NCBI GenBank assembly: GCA_034428935.1
Contig: DAOUHB010000178.1
Location: 1 to 20,020 of the forward strand
Length of the DNA: 20,020 nucleotides
Direction: 5' to 3'
Source of the DNA: JAAYZQ01 sp034428935
GTDB taxonomy: Bacteria > Chloroflexota > Anaerolineae > JAAYZQ01
The position numbers were made by a program, and so were the translations under genes. The notes under the pieces are model-generated. The model ran no database searches. It saw nothing but the letters and a program-made list of their open reading frames with translations, and was not told the DNA's origin. This document shows, piece by piece, positions 7,621-14,639 of the stretch (its first letter is position 1; every line of letters begins with the position of its first letter).

Positions 7621-8727
7621 ATGCGCGTCGTAATGCTGTCCAAGGCCTGCGTGGTAGGCGCCTATCAGAAAAAGCTGGAAGAGCTGGCCGCCCTGCCGGG
7701 CGTCGAGTTGACTGCCGTGGTGCCCCCCGCGTGGCGCGACGAGCGCGGCGTGCTGGAGCTGGAGCGGCAGCACGTGACCGGCTATGAGCTGGTGGTCGAG
7801 CCCATGGTCCTCAACGGGCAGTTTCACACCCACTTCTATCCCGGCCTGGGGCGCGTCCTGCGCCGGGTGCGGCCCGACCTGGTGCACATCGACGAGGAGC
7901 CCTACAACCTGGCCACCGCCCACGCCCTGTGGCTGTCGAGGCGGGTTGGCGCCCGCACCCTCTTTTTCTCCTGGCAGAACCTGCTCCGCACCTATCCGCT
8001 GCCCTTCCGCCTCCTGGAGCGCTACATCCTGGGCCACGTCGACGGCGCCATCGTCGGCAGCCAGGAAGCCGGGCAGGTCTGGCGGCGAAAGGGCTACCGC
8101 GGCCCCCTGGCCGTCATCCCCCAGTTTGGGGTAGACCCGGCCATCTACCGGCCTGAGCCGGAGCGCACCCCTGGCGGGCGTGGCTTTCTCATCGGCTACG
8201 TGGGGCGGCTGGTGGAGGAAAAGGGCGTGGACCTGCTCCTGGCGGCCCTCAGCTCGCTGCCCGGGACGTGGCGGGCTTGCATCCTGGGCAGCGGCCCCGA
8301 ACGCCAGGCGCTCCAGGATCAGGCGGGCCGCCTGGGCCTCTCCGGCCGGGTCACTTTCGACGCCTGGATCGGCTCGGCGGGGATGCCCGCCTACTACCGC
8401 CAGTTGGACGTCCTGGTCATGCCCTCCCGCACGCGCCCCAACTGGAAGGAGCAGTTTGGCCGCGTGGCCGTAGAGGCCATGGCCTGCGGGGTGCCGGTAG
8501 TCGGCTCCGACTCGGGCGAAATCCCCCACGTCCTGGGCGACGCCGGCCTGATCTTTGCCGAGAACGACGCCGCCGGACTGGGCGCCCACCTGGCCCGCCT
8601 CATGCAGGACGCCGGGCTGCGGGCCGAGCTGGCCCGGAAGGGTCGCCAGCGCGTCCTGGAGCATTATACCCAGGCCCGCATCGCCGCCGCCACCTACGAG
8701 GTCTACCGGGACATCCTCGCGCAGTAA
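7621..8727 (+). CDS. Glycosyltransferase family 4
   Basis: A 368-residue GT-B glycosyltransferase. The N-terminal half starts MRVVMLSKACVVGAYQKKL and contains RPDLVHIDEEPYN, typical of acceptor-binding halves. The donor half begins GYVGRLVEEKGVDLLL (Arg196, Lys201 for diphosphate binding) and includes the EX7E motif EQFGRVAVEAMACGVPVVGS (Glu277, Glu285). It probably acts on the same glycan as the upstream GT. The donor is not predictable. The ATG at 7621 lies four bases after the preceding stop, with GGGAG nine bases upstream. The reading frame stays open for several hundred bases upstream inside the previous gene, but that is the usual GC-rich artefact. This is the last gene of the operon. 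No convincing terminator follows before the next promoter. Confidence 0.88.
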   Translation: MRVVMLSKACVVGAYQKKLEELAALPGVELTAVVPPAWRDERGVLELERQHVTGYELVVEPMVLNGQFHTHFYPGLGRVLRRVRPDLVHIDEEPYNLATAHALWLSRRVGARTLFFSWQNLLRTYPLPFRLLERYILGHVDGAIVGSQEAGQVWRRKGYRGPLAVIPQFGVDPAIYRPEPERTPGGRGFLIGYVGRLVEEKGVDLLLAALSSLPGTWRACILGSGPERQALQDQAGRLGLSGRVTFDAWIGSAGMPAYYRQLDVLVMPSRTRPNWKEQFGRVAVEAMACGVPVVGSDSGEIPHVLGDAGLIFAENDAAGLGAHLARLMQDAGLRAELARKGRQRVLEHYTQARIAAATYEVYRDILAQ

Positions 8728-8739
8728 CCGGGAATTTGT

Positions 8740-8768
8740 TTGGCATCCGGGGCGAGACGTGGTATACT
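8740..8768 (+). promoter_or_regulatory. Promoter of the small membrane protein pair
   Basis: TTGGCA at 8740-8745, a 17-bp spacer, and TATACT at 8763-8768. Predicted transcription start near 8775, giving a leader of about 36 nt that contains GAGGAGG ahead of the GTG at 8811. Confidence 0.7.
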
Positions 8769-8810
8769 TGACTCCGCGGGCGAGCAGTTGCTCTGAGGAG
8801 GTGTTTAACA

Positions 8811-9092
8811 GTGGAAGTATGGCGTGACATCTCTCTGATCTGGCTGATCTTCCTGGCCACCATCAGCGTCTTGCCCTTTGCCATCGCCTTCTTTTTTGCG
8901 ATCAAGGGCCTGGCCAAGCTGCGGGGGCTCGTCAAGAGGTACGCGCCCGTGGCCCAGGAAAAGGCGTACACGGTAGCTGTCAAGAGCGACGAGGTCAGCC
9001 AGAAGGTCGCCAAACCGTTTATCGTCGCCTATGCCAAGACGGCACAGGCCCGGACCATGACCAGAGCCATCACCAGGAGGACCGAAACATGA
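8811..9092 (+). CDS. Small single-pass membrane protein, function unknown
   Basis: A 93-residue protein I do not recognise. Residues about 7-32 (ISLIWLIFLATISVLPFAIAF) form a strong membrane helix. The remainder is basic and amphipathic, with several Lys/Arg pairs and no obvious enzymatic motif. The C-terminal half alternates Val/Ala with Lys and could lie along the membrane or form a coiled coil. It starts with GTG, with a near-consensus GAGGAGG nine bases upstream. Its own promoter sits directly in front, and its stop overlaps the next ATG as ATGA, so the pair is translated together. No cysteine, His cluster or export signal beyond the helix is visible. Confidence 0.72.
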   Translation: MEVWRDISLIWLIFLATISVLPFAIAFFFAIKGLAKLRGLVKRYAPVAQEKAYTVAVKSDEVSQKVAKPFIVAYAKTAQARTMTRAITRRTET

Positions 9093-9304
9093 CCAGACAG
9101 CAGAAAATCGTCATCGCCGGGGCCATTCTTGGCGGAGCACTCGGTGCCGCCGGGGGCTTTTTGTTCAGCCGGGGCGTCGAAGAGACGGGCCGCGGCCTGG
9201 GCGAGATCTCGGCCCAATCTCTGCCCACCGGCGAGCTTGTGCGCCTCGTCATCTCGATTATGGGCGTGCTGCGCAGCATCGCGGAGCTGGGACAAAAGGC
9301 CTGA
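9089..9304 (+). CDS. Small glycine-rich membrane protein (YtxH-like), function unknown
   Basis: A 71-residue protein whose N-terminal helix (about 8-27, IVIAGAILGGALGAAGGFLF) has small-residue spacing typical of glycine-zipper membrane segments. The overall look recalls YtxH-type stress membrane proteins, but that resemblance is weak. A polar linker (SRGVEETGRGLGEISAQSLP) leads to a second hydrophobic helix, LVRLVISIMGVLRSIAEL. The start is an ATGA overlap with the upstream small gene, which also supplies the Shine-Dalgarno sequence (ACCAGGAGGACC). The two may form a complex in the membrane. A stem-loop at 9325-9346 closes the transcript. The function is unknown. Confidence 0.68.
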   Translation: MTRQQKIVIAGAILGGALGAAGGFLFSRGVEETGRGLGEISAQSLPTGELVRLVISIMGVLRSIAELGQKA

Positions 9305-9324
9305 GCTTCCCGGGCAGGACCATG

Positions 9325-9346
9325 CCGGCTTCAGAGTTGAAGCCGG
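9325..9346 (+). terminator. Stem-loop at the end of the small-protein transcript
   Basis: A perfect 9-bp stem (CCGGCTTCA at 9325-9333 with TGAAGCCGG at 9338-9346) and a 4-nt loop lie 20 bases after the stop at 9304. A short TTTT run follows at 9353-9356, overlapping the next -35 box. It is a plausible weak intrinsic terminator. Confidence 0.55.
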
Positions 9347-9354
9347 ACAGGGTT

Positions 9355-9383
9355 TTGACTCGGCTCCCGTTTGGGGCTATAAT
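9355..9383 (+). promoter_or_regulatory. Strong promoter of the nfnAB operon
   Basis: TTGACT at 9355-9360, a 17-bp spacer, and the consensus TATAAT at 9378-9383. Predicted transcription start near 9390. The leader of about 60 nt carries GAGGAGG ahead of the GTG at 9450. Confidence 0.8.
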
Positions 9384-9449
9384 GCCGCCTGCGAAAGGAT
9401 GCTTCGCGGCGGAAGCATCGGAACAAGGAATGTTTGAGGAGGCGTAAAC

Positions 9450-10295
9450 GTGTACGAAATCCTGGCGAAAGAGGCCCTGGGCCCGGTTACCAAGTTGTAC
9501 GAGGTCCATGCCCCTGTTGTGGCGCAAAAGGCACGCGCCGGCCAGTTTGTTATTGTGCGCCTGACGGCGGAAGGGGAGCGAATCCCCTTGACCATCGCCG
9601 ACTATGACCGGGAGCGGGGCAGCATCACCCTGGTCGTCCAGGAGTTGGGCAAGACCACCATGCAGATGGCCACCCTCCAGGTCGGCGACCACCTCGCCAG
9701 TTTCACCGGTCCCCTGGGCATCCCGAGCGAGATCGAAAACTATGGCACGGTCCTGTGCGTGGGCGGCGGCGTTGGCATCGCGCCCATCTATCCCATCGCC
9801 CGCGACCTGAAAGAGGCCGGCAACACGGTCATTTCCATCATTGGTGCGCGCAACAAGGACCTCCTCTTCTGGGAGGAAAAGATGCGGTCCGTCAGCGACG
9901 AGCTGGTCATCTGCACCGACGATGGCTCCTGCGGCCGCCATGGCCTGGTAACGCTTCCCCTGAAAGAGTTGCTCGAGTCGGATCGTCCCATCGAGCACAT
10001 CTGGTGCATCGGCCCGGCCATCATGATGAAATTCGCCATGCTGACCATCCAGCCCTTTGGCGTGCCGACGACGGTCAGCCTGAACTCGATCATGGTCGAT
10101 GGCACCGGGATGTGTGGCGCCTGCCGTGTCGAGGTGGGCGGCCAGACCCGGTTCGTCTGCGTCGACGGGCCCGAGTTTGACGGCCACCAGGTGGACTGGG
10201 ATCAGCTCCTGGCGAGGCAGCGCATCTATTTGGAGCAGGAAAAGCAGGCCGTGGAGCGCTGGCACCACGAATGCCAGTGCGGACAGGGATCATAG
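9450..10295 (+). CDS. nfnA: NADH-dependent ferredoxin:NADP+ oxidoreductase, small subunit (NfnA-like)
   Basis: A 281-residue flavoprotein of the ferredoxin-NADP reductase fold. RIPLTIAD (44-51) is the FAD-binding strand. GGGVGIAP (105-112) and DDGSCGRHG (157-165) form the nucleotide pocket. The C-terminal 2Fe-2S site has Cys222, Cys225 and Cys237 in VDGTGMCGACRV...FVC. Asp217 of VDGTG lies where characterised NfnA proteins use an Asp as the fourth ligand. In the Nfn complex this subunit binds NAD(H), while the partner encoded next bifurcates electrons from NADPH to NAD+ and ferredoxin. Closely related PyrK/SudB-type subunits share the fold, so the name rests on the adjacent large subunit. The GTG start at 9450 follows GAGGAGG. 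Cytosolic. Confidence 0.85.
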   Translation: MYEILAKEALGPVTKLYEVHAPVVAQKARAGQFVIVRLTAEGERIPLTIADYDRERGSITLVVQELGKTTMQMATLQVGDHLASFTGPLGIPSEIENYGTVLCVGGGVGIAPIYPIARDLKEAGNTVISIIGARNKDLLFWEEKMRSVSDELVICTDDGSCGRHGLVTLPLKELLESDRPIEHIWCIGPAIMMKFAMLTIQPFGVPTTVSLNSIMVDGTGMCGACRVEVGGQTRFVCVDGPEFDGHQVDWDQLLARQRIYLEQEKQAVERWHHECQCGQGS

Positions 10296-10309
10296 GCGAG
10301 GAGACAGTG

Positions 10310-11773
10310 ATGTCGGAAGACCTTCGGTCCATGAGCCAGAGCGAAAGGATGAAGCTGCCGCGCCAGCCGATGCCCACGCAGCCGGCGGATGAGCGCGCCC
10401 ACAACTTTTTCGAGGTGGCTCTTGGCTATAGCGACGATATAGCAGCCCTGGAGGCAGCTCGCTGCCTGCAATGCAAGCGACCCAAGTGCGTCGAGGGCTG
10501 CCCGGTGAACGTCAACATTCCGGCCTTTATCGAGCGGCTGCGCGAGGGCGATATGCCCGGCGCCGTCCGCGCCCTGAAGGCCGACAACAGCCTGCCGGCT
10601 ATCTGCGGGCGCGTGTGCCCCCAGGAAACCCAATGCGAGGCGCTGTGCGTGGTGGGCAAAAAGCAGCAGCCTGTGGCCATCGGCCGGCTGGAGCGCTTTG
10701 TCGCCGACTGGGACCTGGCCCATCCCTCTCCGCCCCCCGAGCTGCCGCCGCCCACGGGCAAGAGGGTGGCGGTCATTGGCTGCGGGCCGGCGGGCCTCAC
10801 CTGCGCCGGAGACCTGGCGCGCCGTGGGCACCAGGTGACCATCTTTGAGTCGCTGCACGCGCCGGGCGGGGTGCTCATCTATGGCATCCCCGAGTTCCGG
10901 CTGCCCAAGGGCATCGTGCACGCCGAAGTGGACTATGTCCGGAGCCTGGGCGTCGAGCTGCGGCTGGATATGGTCATCGGCAAGACCTACACGCTCGACG
11001 AGCTGCTGAACGAGCAGGGCTACGACGCCATCTTCCTGGGGACCGGGGCAGGCCTGCCCATGTTCATGCACATCCCCGGCGAGAACTATAACGGGGTGCT
11101 CTCGGCCAACGAGTTCCTGACCCGCACCAACCTGATGAAGGCCTATCTCTTTCCCGAGTGGGATACGCCGGTCAAGGTGGGCGCGAGGGTGGCCGTCGTC
11201 GGCGCCGGGAACGTGGCCATGGACGCGGCCCGCTGTGCCCTGCGGCTGGGCGCCGAAGAGGTGCACATCGTCTATCGCCGCTCCAGCGAAGAGGTTCCGG
11301 CCCGCGGCGAAGAGGTGCACCACGCCGAAGAAGAGGGCATCATCTTTGACTTCTTGACCAACCCCGTCGAGGTCTATGGCGACGAGAAGGGCTGGGTGCG
11401 CGGCATGCGCTGCATCCGCATGCAGCTTGGCGAGCCCGATGCCAGCGGCCGGCGCCGACCCCTGCCCATCGAAGGCTCCGAGTTCGACATGGCCGTCGAC
11501 ATGGTGGTCATGGCCCTGGGCACGCGGCCCAACCCTCTGGTCTTTACCGAGTCGGGCGGGCTGGAGCGCACCCGCCACGGCACGGTCGTGGCCGACGAGA
11601 AAACGGGCAAGACCACCAAGGACCGCGTCTGGGCGGGCGGCGACATTGTCACCGGCGCGGCCACCGTCATCTCGGCCATGGGCGCCGGCAAGGCCGCAGC
11701 CGCGGACATCGACCGCTACCTGCGGGGCGAGGCCGTCGCCGAGGAGGCCGCAGCGGTCGCTGCCAGCGCCTGA
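10310..11773 (+). CDS. nfnB: NADH-dependent ferredoxin:NADP+ oxidoreductase, large subunit (NfnB/GltA-like)
   Basis: A 487-residue protein of the GltA/glutamate synthase small-chain type. The N-terminal iron-sulfur region has RCLQCKRPKCVEGCP (Cys52, 55, 60, 64) and CGRVCPQETQCEALC (Cys99, 103, 109, 113). Known Nfn large subunits use one Glu as a cluster ligand, and Glu106 of CPQE is the candidate here. An FAD Rossmann motif (GCGPAGL, from 157), an NAD(P) Rossmann motif (GAGNVAMDAA, from 298) and GGDIVTGAATVI (443-) follow. Fifteen bases downstream of the small subunit, it completes the bifurcating pair that balances NADPH, NADH and ferredoxin. No glutamate synthase large subunit is nearby, which argues against a GltD role. 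The ATG at 10310 has GAGGAGA five bases upstream. A U-tract terminator follows. Confidence 0.86.
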   Translation: MSEDLRSMSQSERMKLPRQPMPTQPADERAHNFFEVALGYSDDIAALEAARCLQCKRPKCVEGCPVNVNIPAFIERLREGDMPGAVRALKADNSLPAICGRVCPQETQCEALCVVGKKQQPVAIGRLERFVADWDLAHPSPPPELPPPTGKRVAVIGCGPAGLTCAGDLARRGHQVTIFESLHAPGGVLIYGIPEFRLPKGIVHAEVDYVRSLGVELRLDMVIGKTYTLDELLNEQGYDAIFLGTGAGLPMFMHIPGENYNGVLSANEFLTRTNLMKAYLFPEWDTPVKVGARVAVVGAGNVAMDAARCALRLGAEEVHIVYRRSSEEVPARGEEVHHAEEEGIIFDFLTNPVEVYGDEKGWVRGMRCIRMQLGEPDASGRRRPLPIEGSEFDMAVDMVVMALGTRPNPLVFTESGGLERTRHGTVVADEKTGKTTKDRVWAGGDIVTGAATVISAMGAGKAAAADIDRYLRGEAVAEEAAAVAASA

Positions 11774-11799
11774 CGGGTACAATTCAACAATCGCAATGC

Positions 11800-11829
11800 C
11801 CCCCGGCTGCCATGGCCGGGGGTTTTTTT
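11800..11829 (+). terminator. Rho-independent terminator after nfnAB
   Basis: An 8-bp GC stem (CCCCCGGC at 11800-11807 with GCCGGGGG at 11815-11822) with a 7-nt loop is followed immediately by seven T (11823-11829). It sits 26 bases after the nfnB stop. This is the only classical U-tract terminator in the window. Confidence 0.9.
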
Positions 11830-11856
11830 ATGACGTGCCCATCGCGCCCAACGCGC

Positions 11857-11885
11857 TTGTAATTTTTCACATTTCATGCTATAAT
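11857..11885 (+). promoter_or_regulatory. Extended -10 promoter of the PA14 lipoprotein gene
   Basis: TTGTAA at 11857-11862, a 17-bp spacer, and TATAAT at 11880-11885 with an upstream TG (11877-11878) forming an extended -10. The local region is unusually AT-rich. Transcription from about 11892 leaves a leader of about 175 nt with no recognisable riboswitch. It contains an unsupported 28-codon open frame starting at 11928. Confidence 0.75.
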
Positions 11886-12068
11886 TATTCTCGCCCGCGC
11901 AGCGCAGCCGCTGCCGCAATTCTCTCAATGTATGCAATCCGTTCCCAAAAACCCATACACACTGTTTATCGTCGCTGCCGCCGGCCCATGACGTTCGGCC
12001 CGGTGGTGCCCTGACCGACTGCGTTCCTGTATGCTGGCCAGGGCTGTCTCCACCCAAAAGGAGGAAGA

Positions 12069-14600
12069 ATGAGAATCAACCGAGCACCAATGTTCCGCCT
12101 GGCCGCACTCGTGGTGGTGCTCCTGATCGTGGCCGGCTGCGCACCCCTGCCGGCGGCCACGCCCACCACGGGGGCGGTAGTGACGTTCACGCCCGTGGCG
12201 AGCGCGACGCCCGGCGCCGGCGAGACGCCTGCCACGGCGGCGCCTGGTGAAACCACCGAGCCCACCGCCACCACACAGCCAACCCAGGAGGCCACGGGCA
12301 CGACACAGCCGACGGAAGGTGCCACCGGCACACCCCCGCCTGCGACCGCCACGCCGACCCAGCCGTCGGTAGGGGCCACAGCCACGGCACAGCCGACCAA
12401 CACGCAGGTGCCGCCCACGGCCACGGCGCAGCCGACGAACACGCCGGTTCCCCCCACGGCGACGCCGCAGCCGACGAATACACCGGTGCCGCCCACGGCG
12501 ACGCCGACCATGACGCCCACCCCCCCGCCACCGCAGATTACCGACTGGCGGGGCGAGTACTTTGACGACCTGTCCCTCCAGCCGCCGGCCGTCGTGGTAC
12601 GCAACGACCGCGTCGTGGACTTTCAGTGGGCCGCGGGCGAGTCGCCTGCAGCGGGGATCCCCACCGAGGGCTATTCCGCGCGCTGGAGCCGGGACTGGAA
12701 CTTTGATACGGGGAACTATCGCTTCGAGATCGTGGTCGACGACGGGGCCCGCTTGTGGGTTGACGACAACCTGATCATCGACGCCTGGACCGACGGCGCG
12801 CCGCGCGAGTACGCCGCGAACCTCTACCTGCAGGGCCGGGTGCCCATCCGCCTGGAGTACTATAACCGCCTGGGCGGGGGTCGCATACGGCTCAACTGGG
12901 ACCGGGTGACGAGCTATCCCGACTGGCTGGGCAGCTATTACAGGGGCCGCGACCTGAGCGGACTGCCCTACTTCCAGCGTAACGACGCGAACGTCGACTT
13001 TAACTGGGGTGCGGATGCGCCCCGCTCCGACATGCCGGCCGACAACTTTTCCGTGCGCTGGTCGCGGCGGGTGAGCCTGGATCGGGCCGGCACATATCGC
13101 TTCCGGATCGTGGCCGACGATGGCGTGCGCTTCTGGGTTGACGATCGCCTGGCCGTCGACGCCTGGAGCGATGGCTACAGCGAGCACGACGTTTCCCTCG
13201 ATCTGGCCGCGGGCGGCCACGACCTGCGCCTGGACTACTACGAGCACCTGGGCGGCGCCCTCGTCCGGCTAACCATGACCTACGTCGGCGCGCCGGCGAC
13301 GGCCACGTCCACGCCCACGCTTACGCCCACGTCCCCGCCGCCGACGGCGACCTTTACTCCGACGGCGACGGGCCAGCCGCCCACGGCGACGTCTACCCCG
13401 ACGGCCACGGGCCAGCCGCCCACGGCGACCTTCACGCCGACACCGCCACCGCCCACGGTCGAACCGCCGCCACCGGGACTGCAGCCCTCGATCCGGATCG
13501 AATCGGTCACACGAAGCGCGGAGGGCCAGACCCTGCAACTCGCAGGCAGCGGCTGGCCGGCCAACACCCGGGTGGACCTGTTCCTCAACCGCGTAAGCCG
13601 TGAGGATGAGGTCTCAACGAGCCTTGGACAGGCAACTACGGACGCCCAGGGCAACTTCCAGGCCCAGGTGCTCGTGCCGGCACAGCAAGGGCCGGCGCTG
13701 ACGGCCAGGCTGGAGATCGTGGCGCGCACCGCCGACGGCGCCTATGAGGCGCGGACCATCATCCGGTCGCTGATCGGCCCCGGAGAGGGTCCAACGGTCC
13801 AGGTGCCGGGTGTGACCCCGCCCAGGAGCGGCCGTTCCGGCGGCGTGTTTGTTCCCTTTGACCCCATCCAGGCTTCGGACGAGCGCTTTGCCGTGTCCGA
13901 GCCCACCTACCTGGTCCTGGACAGCGCGGAAGCCTGGGCGGCGAACTTTGGCGAAGGGGCGCCACCTGCCGATCCTCCCATCGACTGGGAGCGGGAGTAC
14001 GTGGTGGGTGCCTTCCTTGGCTCGCAGCCGGCCGAGGTGTACGCCCAGGTCGAAACGGTGACGACCATGGACGGTACGGTGGTCGTGCAGCTCTCGGCCG
14101 TGCCCGCCATGGGCGCCCCGGCCGGGGGCCGCGAGACCCGGCCCGGCACGCTCATCCGTATCCCGCGGGCCGAGGTCGAGCGGGCGGTGGGGAGCGCCGC
14201 CGAGCCGAGCTTTGCCATCGTCGATGCCAGCGGCGCCCTGCTGGCCCAGGGTACGCCCGGCGCGCAGCCCCTGGGCGCCGCCATGGCCTTGCAGTCGGCA
14301 CCCGCGCCCTCCGAGCCCGGCGCCCTGGCCCTGCCAGAGGCCGAAGAGAGCGCGGAGCTGGCGTCTGGGCCGGAGGCCCAGACGGAGGCCGAGGTAGAGG
14401 CCGAGGCGGCCAAGGAGCCGTTTGTCGCAGAGACAGAGCCCGAGGCCGCCGCCGAGCCCGTCGCCGAAGCCCGGGGGCAGGCAGAATCGGCGCCCCGGAC
14501 GGCCGTCCTGGGTTGGGTGGTCCTGGCCCTGTGGGTGCTCGCCGTCGCTGCCCTCATCGCGGGCGCCTGGTTCCTCATCCGGCGCGCACAGCGAGACTAG
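12069..14600 (+). CDS. Surface lipoprotein with two PA14 domains, a PrcB-like domain and a C-terminal membrane helix
   Basis: An 843-residue exported protein. A signal peptide ends in a lipobox (LIVAGC, Cys24), so the N-terminus should be lipid-anchored. A Thr/Pro-rich spacer (about 25-155) contains three 13-residue repeats of the type QPTNTPVPPTATP. Two PA14 domains follow (about 157-279 and 284-405). Each has the paired WRGEYF/WLGSYY opening and a YRFxIVxDDGxRxWVDD core, the fold that binds glycans in adhesins and glycosidases. A second PTAT/TPT linker (about 407-470) precedes an Ig-like segment (about 474-570). A domain at about 610-706, with the 'SAEAW...DWEREYVVGAFLG' pattern of PrcB C-terminal domains, comes next. 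An Ala/Glu-rich stretch and a final helix (about 815-837, then RRAQRD) end it. It probably binds surface carbohydrate. AGGAGGA precedes the ATG. Confidence 0.82.
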   Translation: MRINRAPMFRLAALVVVLLIVAGCAPLPAATPTTGAVVTFTPVASATPGAGETPATAAPGETTEPTATTQPTQEATGTTQPTEGATGTPPPATATPTQPSVGATATAQPTNTQVPPTATAQPTNTPVPPTATPQPTNTPVPPTATPTMTPTPPPPQITDWRGEYFDDLSLQPPAVVVRNDRVVDFQWAAGESPAAGIPTEGYSARWSRDWNFDTGNYRFEIVVDDGARLWVDDNLIIDAWTDGAPREYAANLYLQGRVPIRLEYYNRLGGGRIRLNWDRVTSYPDWLGSYYRGRDLSGLPYFQRNDANVDFNWGADAPRSDMPADNFSVRWSRRVSLDRAGTYRFRIVADDGVRFWVDDRLAVDAWSDGYSEHDVSLDLAAGGHDLRLDYYEHLGGALVRLTMTYVGAPATATSTPTLTPTSPPPTATFTPTATGQPPTATSTPTATGQPPTATFTPTPPPPTVEPPPPGLQPSIRIESVTRSAEGQTLQLAGSGWPANTRVDLFLNRVSREDEVSTSLGQATTDAQGNFQAQVLVPAQQGPALTARLEIVARTADGAYEARTIIRSLIGPGEGPTVQVPGVTPPRSGRSGGVFVPFDPIQASDERFAVSEPTYLVLDSAEAWAANFGEGAPPADPPIDWEREYVVGAFLGSQPAEVYAQVETVTTMDGTVVVQLSAVPAMGAPAGGRETRPGTLIRIPRAEVERAVGSAAEPSFAIVDASGALLAQGTPGAQPLGAAMALQSAPAPSEPGALALPEAEESAELASGPEAQTEAEVEAEAAKEPFVAETEPEAAAEPVAEARGQAESAPRTAVLGWVVLALWVLAVAALIAGAWFLIRRAQRD
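12390..12506 (+). repeat. Three 39-bp tandem repeats in the first Thr/Pro linker
   Basis: Copies at 12390-12428, 12429-12467 and 12468-12506 each encode a 13-residue unit of the form QPTNTxVPPTATx. Copies 2 and 3 encode identical peptides but differ at several third codon positions, so the repeat is old enough to have diverged silently or is under peptide-level selection. Confidence 0.85.
13338..13454 (+). repeat. 39-bp tandem repeats in the second Thr/Pro linker
   Basis: Two full copies (13338-13376, 13377-13415) and a degenerate third copy encode units of the form PPTATxTPTATGQ, again 13 residues long. The sequence is unrelated in detail to the first linker's unit but has the same period. 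Confidence 0.8.
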
Positions 14601-14606
14601 ACGAAT

Positions 14607-14637
14607 GGCCGGCCCGGCGCAGGGCGCCGGGCCGGCC
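14607..14637. terminator. Bidirectional GC hairpin between convergent operons
   Basis: A perfect 14-bp stem (14607-14620 with 14624-14637, arm beginning GGCCGGCCCGGCGC) and a 3-nt loop fill the 39-bp gap between the lipoprotein stop (14600) and the stop of the convergent solute-binding protein gene (14640). No T-run follows on either strand. Position and perfection indicate a shared terminator. Confidence 0.75.
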
Positions 14638-14639
14638 CC

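Noticed and set aside
10310..11773. Calling the large Nfn subunit glutamate synthase small chain (GltD)
   Set aside because: No GltB-type gene is adjacent, and it directly follows an NfnA-like gene. The GltD name would reflect shared fold only.
10226..11782. 518-codon open frame on the minus strand opposite nfnB
   Set aside because: Antisense shadow in GC-rich DNA. The plus strand encodes an intact iron-sulfur flavoprotein with all motifs, and the minus product is low-complexity His/Gly/Gln-rich with no Shine-Dalgarno sequence.
11928..12014. 28-codon Arg-rich open frame in the lipoprotein leader, considered as a leader peptide
   Set aside because: No Shine-Dalgarno sequence and no attenuator-like alternative hairpins that I can see, so it is not listed as a gene.
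12390..12506. 39-bp repeats considered as a CRISPR-like array
   Set aside because: The repeats are directly adjacent with no spacers and in frame with a Thr/Pro-rich protein linker.
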